This document shows positions 59,837 to 64,000 of a stretch of DNA of 64,000 bases, piece by piece (position 1 is the first letter of the stretch; each line of letters begins with the position of its first letter). This DNA is from JBBROS01 sp965260935 (GTDB taxonomy: Bacteria > Pseudomonadota > Alphaproteobacteria > Acetobacterales > Acetobacteraceae): NCBI GenBank assembly GCA_965260935.1, contig OZ253374.1:2604001-2668000 (forward strand). Reading direction: 5' to 3'. The notes under the pieces were generated by a model. It did not search any database and was not told the origin of the DNA. It saw nothing but the letters and a program-made list of their open reading frames with translations. The position numbers and the translations under genes are program-made.

Positions 59837-60282
59837 CTGCCCGGCTGATGGCGCTGGCTCCGGCGGCGATGCTGCTGATGGCTCAGGCGGCCGCCCCGCC
59901 TTCGCCGGAAAACCCGCCATCGAAGCCTCCCGCGCAGAAGGAGCTGATCTATAGCGGCGAGGCGGCGAGCATTCTCGGGCGCATGGTCGTAGGCCCGAAC
60001 GCCAACGACATCGGCCGAATCGTCGATGTTCTGGTCGACGAGGCAGGGCAGCCGCGGGCGGCGGTGATCGACGTGGGCGGCTTCATGGGCATGGGTACGC
60101 GGCGGATTGCGGTGGCTTGGCGCGCGTTGCAATTCACGCCATCGGACAAGGGCGGGACGGTGACGATCGACATGTCGATCGACCAGATCAAGGATACGCC
60201 GGAATTCAAGCGGCAGGCTGGCCCCAGTGCGCCGCCGATCACTGTTGCGGCGCCGCCGGACAAGGCCAACGTGGCCAAGTGA
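59833..60282 (+). CDS. PRC-barrel domain protein, exported
   Basis: 149 residues. A short signal sequence (LMALAPAAMLLMAQAAAPP) and Pro-rich linker precede a PRC-barrel: GEAASILGRMVVGPNANDIG, RIVDVLVDEAGQPRAAVIDV, GGFMGMGTRRIAVAWRALQF. Such proteins are frequent in alphaproteobacterial envelopes, function mostly unknown. ATG overlaps the rnd stop and its own stop overlaps the GTG of the MFS gene, so rnd, this gene, the MFS and the ClC genes form one coupled run. Confidence 0.85.
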   Translation: MTARLMALAPAAMLLMAQAAAPPSPENPPSKPPAQKELIYSGEAASILGRMVVGPNANDIGRIVDVLVDEAGQPRAAVIDVGGFMGMGTRRIAVAWRALQFTPSDKGGTVTIDMSIDQIKDTPEFKRQAGPSAPPITVAAPPDKANVAK

Positions 60283-61538
60283 CCCATTTCGGCGGACTTG
60301 AAGCGGAAGCGTCTGTAAACTCCACGGCAACGGGCAAGCCTAAGGCTGTGCCGAGCTATAGCCTCGATGCGTTCAACGGCCTGGTCGCGAGCGTGCAAAC
60401 GGGATTTGGGCCGTTCGTCGCCGTTTACCTGGCTTCCGAGGCTTGGACCCAGGGACAGATCGGCGTGGCGCTGAGCGTCGGCACGGTGGCCTCGATGCTC
60501 AGCCAGGTACCTGGCGGGGCTGCGGTGGACGCTTTGGACAACAAGCGGCTCGCGGCCGTCGTGTCGTGCCTTGCGGTCGCGGCCAGTGCGCTGTTGCTCG
60601 CGATATGGCCGGTCTACCTGCCGGTGCTTGGGGCGGAGGTGCTGCACGGGTTCGCGAGCTGCATGTTGGGCCCGGCCATTGCCGCCATCAGCCTGCGGCT
60701 GGTTGGGCGGGCCGGTTTCGGGGAGCGGCTGGGGCGAAATGCCCGCTACGCCGCCATCGGCAGCGGGATGGCGGCAGGCGTGATGGGTGCGGTCGGTGCC
60801 TGGGTAAACGAAGCGGCGGTGTTCTACCTGACCGCGCTGCTGATGCTGCCGGCGCTCTGGGCGCTGGCGCGGGTGAGGCAGCCGGCAGCAAGGATCGAGG
60901 CCGCTGTTGCTGATGTCGCGCCGACGGCGGGGTGGCGCTTGGTGCTTGACCGGCGGCTGCTGGCGTTCGCGCTGTGCATCGGGCTGTTCAATCTTGGCAA
61001 CGCAGCCGTGCTGCCGTTAATCGGCGCCGACCTGACGCGGGTTTCGGGAAGCCGGGCGAGCCTGATCATCGCCGCTTGCATCGTGCTGCCGCAAGCGATC
61101 GTGGCGCTGATTTCGCCTTGGGTGGGGCGAGCAAGCGATAGTTGGGGCCGGCGTCCGCTGCTGCTGCTGGCGATGCTGGCGCTGCCGGTGCGTGCGGCGG
61201 TGCTGGCGTTCGTGCGCGACCCGGCGCCGGTCGTCGTGGTGCAGATGCTGGACGGAGTAAGCGCCGCGGGGATCGGGGTGTTGCTGCCGTTGCTGGCCGC
61301 GGACCTGACGCGGGGGACCAACCGGTTCAATTTGTGCATGGGGATGCTTGGCTTGGCGGTTGGTCTTGGAGCGACGTTCAGCACAATGCTGGCCGGGTTC
61401 GCGGCGGATGCGTTCGGGCCCCGCGCGGCGCTGCTTGGCTTGGCGGGCGTGGGGCTGCTGGCCACGGCTGCGGCGCGGCTGGTTCCGGAGACGAGGCTCA
61501 CGCGGCCGATGCCGGCAGGCGAAAGGGCGGTTGCCTGA
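60279..61538 (+). CDS. Major facilitator superfamily transporter
   Basis: 419 residues with about 12 hydrophobic segments. The loop 2-3 motif appears as QVPGGAAVDALDNKRLAAVV (motif A form GxxxDxxxxKR), and the second half repeats it as ALISPWVGRASDSWGRRPLL. The GTG start at 60279 overlaps the PRC-barrel stop. The substrate, perhaps a drug or metabolite to be exported, cannot be told from sequence. The stop overlaps the ClC gene start (TGATG). Confidence 0.9.
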   Translation: MTHFGGLEAEASVNSTATGKPKAVPSYSLDAFNGLVASVQTGFGPFVAVYLASEAWTQGQIGVALSVGTVASMLSQVPGGAAVDALDNKRLAAVVSCLAVAASALLLAIWPVYLPVLGAEVLHGFASCMLGPAIAAISLRLVGRAGFGERLGRNARYAAIGSGMAAGVMGAVGAWVNEAAVFYLTALLMLPALWALARVRQPAARIEAAVADVAPTAGWRLVLDRRLLAFALCIGLFNLGNAAVLPLIGADLTRVSGSRASLIIAACIVLPQAIVALISPWVGRASDSWGRRPLLLLAMLALPVRAAVLAFVRDPAPVVVVQMLDGVSAAGIGVLLPLLAADLTRGTNRFNLCMGMLGLAVGLGATFSTMLAGFAADAFGPRAALLGLAGVGLLATAAARLVPETRLTRPMPAGERAVA

Positions 61539-62845
61539 TGCGGGGCATCAACCAAGCCCAGCTCCGGCGGCTGCGGCGGATGCCGCTCGTTTCGCCCCGG
61601 CTTTGGCTGCGGCGGACGGTGTTCTGGACGGGCGCGATTCTGGTGAGTCTGGCGGCGATCGTGTTTGCCTCGGCTGCCGACGCCTCCGCGCATCTATTCG
61701 GGACGGTTATCGGGTGGAATGCCTGGATCGCCCTGGTCCTGTCGCCGCTCGGGCTGATGCTCTCGGTGCTGCTGACCCAGCGATTCTTCCCGGGGGCGCA
61801 GGGCAGCGGCGTGCCGCAAGTGATCGCCGCGCTGCACCTTTCGGACCCGGCGCAGATTTCGCGCGTGCTGTCGATGCGGATCGCGGCGGGCAAGGTGCTG
61901 CTGACGTTGATCGGTTTGTTCTGCGGCGCGTCGATCGGGCGCGAGGGGCCGACGGTGCAGGTGAGCGCCTCGATCATGCAGGGGTTGGGCGGGCTGTTGC
62001 GCCTGCCTCGGGTGGAGCTGAAGCGGGCGCTGGTGCTTGCGGGCGGGGCGGCCGGGATTTCGGCGGCGTTCAATACGCCCATGGCCGGGATCGTGTTCGC
62101 GATCGAGGAGCTGGCCCACTCGTTCGAATCGCGGGCGAGCGGGACGGTGCTGGGAGCGGTAATCATCTCCGGCATGTGCACCTTGGCATTGACGGGCAAT
62201 TACACCTACTTCGGGCAATCGGCGGCGTCGCTCGATTTCGGGGTCGCATGGATCGCGGTGGCGGTTTGCGGCATCGGCGGCGGGCTGCTCGGCGGCTGTT
62301 TCAGCTCCTTGCTGATCCGGGCGGCCGACGGGCTGCCGCTGGTTGGGGCCTGGATCGCGAAGCATCCGATTTTGTTCGCCGGGGTTTGCGGGCTTTGCAT
62401 CGCGGTGCTGGGCCTGGTGTCGGGCGGGGCGACGTATGGAACCGGATACGAGCAGGCGCGCGGGATGGTTTCGGGCGAAGCCAGCTTGCCTTGGTATTTC
62501 TTTATCCTGAAATTGCTGGCAACGGTTGCGTCGTATCTGAGCGGGATACCGGGCGGGATCTTCGCGCCTTCGCTATCGGTCGGCGCCGGGTTTGGGCAGA
62601 CCCTTTGGCTGCTGATGCCAAGCAGCCCGGTGGGCGCGTTGGTGCTGCTGGGGATGGTCGGTTATTTTTCGGGCGTCGTGCAGGCGCCGATCACGGCGGC
62701 GATCATCGTAATGGAGATGACGGAAAACCAGCAGATGACGATCCCGTTGCTGGGGGCGTCACTGCTGGCTTACGGCGCTTCACGGCTGGTATGCCGGCGG
62801 TCGCTTTACGGAGCATTGGCGCTTCGGTTTTTGCGGACGCTGTGA
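61538..62845 (+). CDS. ClC-family chloride channel/antiporter
   Basis: 435 residues. The ion-pathway motifs are present: GAQGSGVPQVIAALHL (GSGIP form), GASIGREGPTVQVSASIMQ with the gating Glu in GREGP, and GIPGGIFAPSLSVGAGFGQ (GxFxP). There are no C-terminal CBS domains. Members exchange chloride for protons or pass chloride, assisting acid resistance or fluoride export. The GREGP Glu and ordinary selectivity sequence favour chloride. Overlaps the MFS stop. Confidence 0.93.
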   Translation: MRGINQAQLRRLRRMPLVSPRLWLRRTVFWTGAILVSLAAIVFASAADASAHLFGTVIGWNAWIALVLSPLGLMLSVLLTQRFFPGAQGSGVPQVIAALHLSDPAQISRVLSMRIAAGKVLLTLIGLFCGASIGREGPTVQVSASIMQGLGGLLRLPRVELKRALVLAGGAAGISAAFNTPMAGIVFAIEELAHSFESRASGTVLGAVIISGMCTLALTGNYTYFGQSAASLDFGVAWIAVAVCGIGGGLLGGCFSSLLIRAADGLPLVGAWIAKHPILFAGVCGLCIAVLGLVSGGATYGTGYEQARGMVSGEASLPWYFFILKLLATVASYLSGIPGGIFAPSLSVGAGFGQTLWLLMPSSPVGALVLLGMVGYFSGVVQAPITAAIIVMEMTENQQMTIPLLGASLLAYGASRLVCRRSLYGALALRFLRTL

Positions 62846-62901
62846 GTTGGAAACGAAGTCGCTGTCCGGTGCCGGCCAGCGCAGGCAGCGACGATACCGA
62901 A

Positions 62902-63450
62902 TCAGGCCGCTTGGGGTTCCTTGAGCCGGTCACTGAAGGTTTTGCGCAGCTTCGCGACCTTCGGGGTGATAACGGCGCGGCAATAGCCTGACCAGGGATT
63001 GCGGGCGAAGTAGTCCTGGTGCTCGTCCTCCGCGCGCCAGAATTTCTCGAGCGGCGTGATCTCGGTGACGATCGGACGGGGCCAAACGCCGCTCGCGTCG
63101 ATCTCGGCTTTCACCGCTTCAGCCGTTGCTTTCTGCCCGTCATCCTCGGTCAGCACAATGCTGCGGTACTGAGGCCCGATGTCGGCGCCCTGCTGGTTGG
63201 GGGTTGTCGGGTCATGCATGGTGAAGAAGACGCGGAGGATGTCGGCGAAGTCGATCACCGCAGGATCGAATTCCAGTTGCACGACTTCCGCATGACCTGT
63301 GCGCTTGCCGCAAACCTGCTCGTAGGTGGGATTTTGCGCGGTTCCGCCGGCATAGCCTGATGTAGAGGACTTCACGCCCCTGAGCGCCAGGAACACTGGT
63401 TCCAGACACCAGAAGCAGCCTCCGCCGAGTGTTGCCCGTTCCGTTGCCAT
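62902..63450 (-). CDS. msrA: Peptide methionine-S-sulfoxide reductase MsrA
   Basis: 182 residues. Repairs oxidised methionine (S-epimer). The catalytic motif GCFWCLEP (GCFWC form) is at about residues 11-18; YAGGTAQNPTYEQVCGKRTG and GHAEVVQLEFDPAVIDFADI are conserved blocks, and the resolving Cys is probably the one in WSGYCRAVITP. ATG 63450 follows GGAGG by five bases. Neighbours a stand-alone response regulator on the same strand. Confidence 0.95.
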   Translation of the reverse strand: MATERATLGGGCFWCLEPVFLALRGVKSSTSGYAGGTAQNPTYEQVCGKRTGHAEVVQLEFDPAVIDFADILRVFFTMHDPTTPNQQGADIGPQYRSIVLTEDDGQKATAEAVKAEIDASGVWPRPIVTEITPLEKFWRAEDEHQDYFARNPWSGYCRAVITPKVAKLRKTFSDRLKEPQAA

Positions 63451-63501
63451 GATTGCCTCCATTCCCTTGATCGAGGCGATATGGTGTTCAACGGCGAGCC
63501 G

Positions 63502-63903
63502 TCAAAGGCTGGTGTGATCGAGCGCCGTGTTGGAGTGGGTCAAACGTGAGATGGCTTGGCGCAGGGTATTCCAGGTAAAGGGCTTGGTCATGTATTCCTG
63601 CGTGCCGGGGGGCTGAGGGCGGCCGCTGACGAGCAGGACCGGCAACTCGGGCCATCGCGCCTTGACTTCGTTGGTCAGCGCCAAACCATCCATGCCGGGC
63701 ATGTTGATGTCTGCAATGACGAGGTCGACCGGCCCCTGCCGCACGAGAAAGTCGAAGGCGGCGATGCCGTCGGCGGCTTCGTGAACGGTATGGCCGGCAT
63801 CCGCCAGCATCCAGGCGGTGACTTCCCGAACGAAGATGTCATCGTCGGCCACGAGCACCGTAAAGTGCGAAGCGGACAGTTCAGGAATGATACGATCCTT
63901 CAT
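63502..63903 (-). CDS. Single-domain response regulator (CheY-like)
   Basis: 133 residues, receiver domain only. The acidic pair is in TVLVADDDIFVREVTAWMLA, the phospho-Asp in VDLVIADINMPGMDGLALTN, the Thr/Ser in VLLVSGRPQPPG and the Lys in EYMTKPFTWNTL, so it should be phosphorylatable, in contrast to the TtsI-like regulator. No output domain; it probably works by protein interaction in a phosphorelay. The partner kinase is not in the window. Confidence 0.93.
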   Translation of the reverse strand: MKDRIIPELSASHFTVLVADDDIFVREVTAWMLADAGHTVHEAADGIAAFDFLVRQGPVDLVIADINMPGMDGLALTNEVKARWPELPVLLVSGRPQPPGTQEYMTKPFTWNTLRQAISRLTHSNTALDHTSL

Positions 63904-63975
63904 CGACGCAGAACGGCGTGAAAATTATTACCAAGCCGCTACTAACGCCAGAGAAATCTGCTGCTAGACTGCAAT

Positions 63976-64000
63976 CGCCCTGACTGAAAACGTCAGGGCG
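63976..64000 (+). terminator. Hairpin at the right edge
   Basis: CGCCCTGAC (63976-63984) pairs perfectly with GTCAGGGCG (63992-64000) around TGAAAAC. What follows is outside the window, so a T-run cannot be judged. The sequence from CTAGACTGCAATCGCCCTG is nearly identical to the hairpin region after the small gene at 34156-34416. Confidence 0.5.

Noticed and set aside
1..64000. CRISPR arrays or phage genes
   Set aside because: No array of short regularly spaced direct repeats and no recognisable cas, capsid, terminase or integrase gene was seen; the only regular repeats are coding repeats in tpsA and the 9-residue repeat gene.

Overview
The window is high-GC DNA whose gene content (FliX, EipB/DUF1849, OpgG/OpgH, CpaC-type secretin, IMPDH and RlmE styles) points to an alphaproteobacterium, most likely of the Rhodospirillales/Acetobacteraceae group; the species cannot be named from sequence alone. 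Its most striking content is a complete-looking non-flagellar type III secretion system (T3SS) of the rhizobial (Rhc) type, about 24 kb long (20.5-44.6 kb), in a genome stretch that shows no nodulation genes.

Layout. 0-1.9 kb: the end of an unidentified gene, a decayed IS66 transposase and tRNA-Gln(CUG). 1.9-9.4 kb: housekeeping genes (amino acid permease, Ppx/GppA, RlmE, GuaB, haloacid dehalogenase, RsmB-like rRNA methyltransferase, GNAT acetyltransferase). 9.4-20.3 kb: a two-partner secretion pair (TpsA exoprotein with 468-bp tandem repeats, TpsB pore) facing a three-gene operon of CHASE2-nucleotide cyclase, TPR-CHAT protease and DUF928 protein, a combination best known from cyanobacteria. 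20.5-44.6 kb: the T3SS. 44.8-47.7 kb: DksA and flagellar genes fliX, flgI, flgJ, flgN. 47.8-51.6 kb: periplasmic glucan genes opgG-opgH. 51.6-64 kb: SDRs, catalase, SMP-30 lactonase, EipB, AspRS, RNase D, PRC-barrel protein, MFS and ClC transporters, MsrA and a CheY-like regulator.

The T3SS is laid out in blocks: a NolX/HrpF-like translocator (minus strand); a Crp-family regulator divergent from a Tad-type outer-membrane module (CpaC-like secretin, CpaD-like lipoprotein, TadD-like TPR lipoprotein); an operon of SctX-like, SctY-like, SctV and a TtsI-like regulator; a block of candidate secreted proteins (a protein with a 9-residue repeat array, a second unknown, a harpin-like protein, a small needle/pilin candidate) and SctD; then a split-secretin N-domain protein (RhcC1/NolW) divergent from the core operon sctI-J-K-L-N-O-Q-R-S-T-U. 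Four genes of the secreted/translocator class are preceded by a shared 18-bp motif (GTCAGSNTCWRRNCAGNT) resembling the rhizobial tts box, the expected target of the TtsI-like regulator, whose phospho-acceptor Asp is Glu. The export switch protein SctU has lost its NPTH autocleavage motif (CTVG instead), and no needle-length ruler (SctP) was recognised. The CHASE2 cyclase upstream and the Crp-like regulator, which keeps a cyclic-nucleotide pocket and sits beside a 20-bp inverted-repeat operator, may connect the two accessory blocks, but this is inference.
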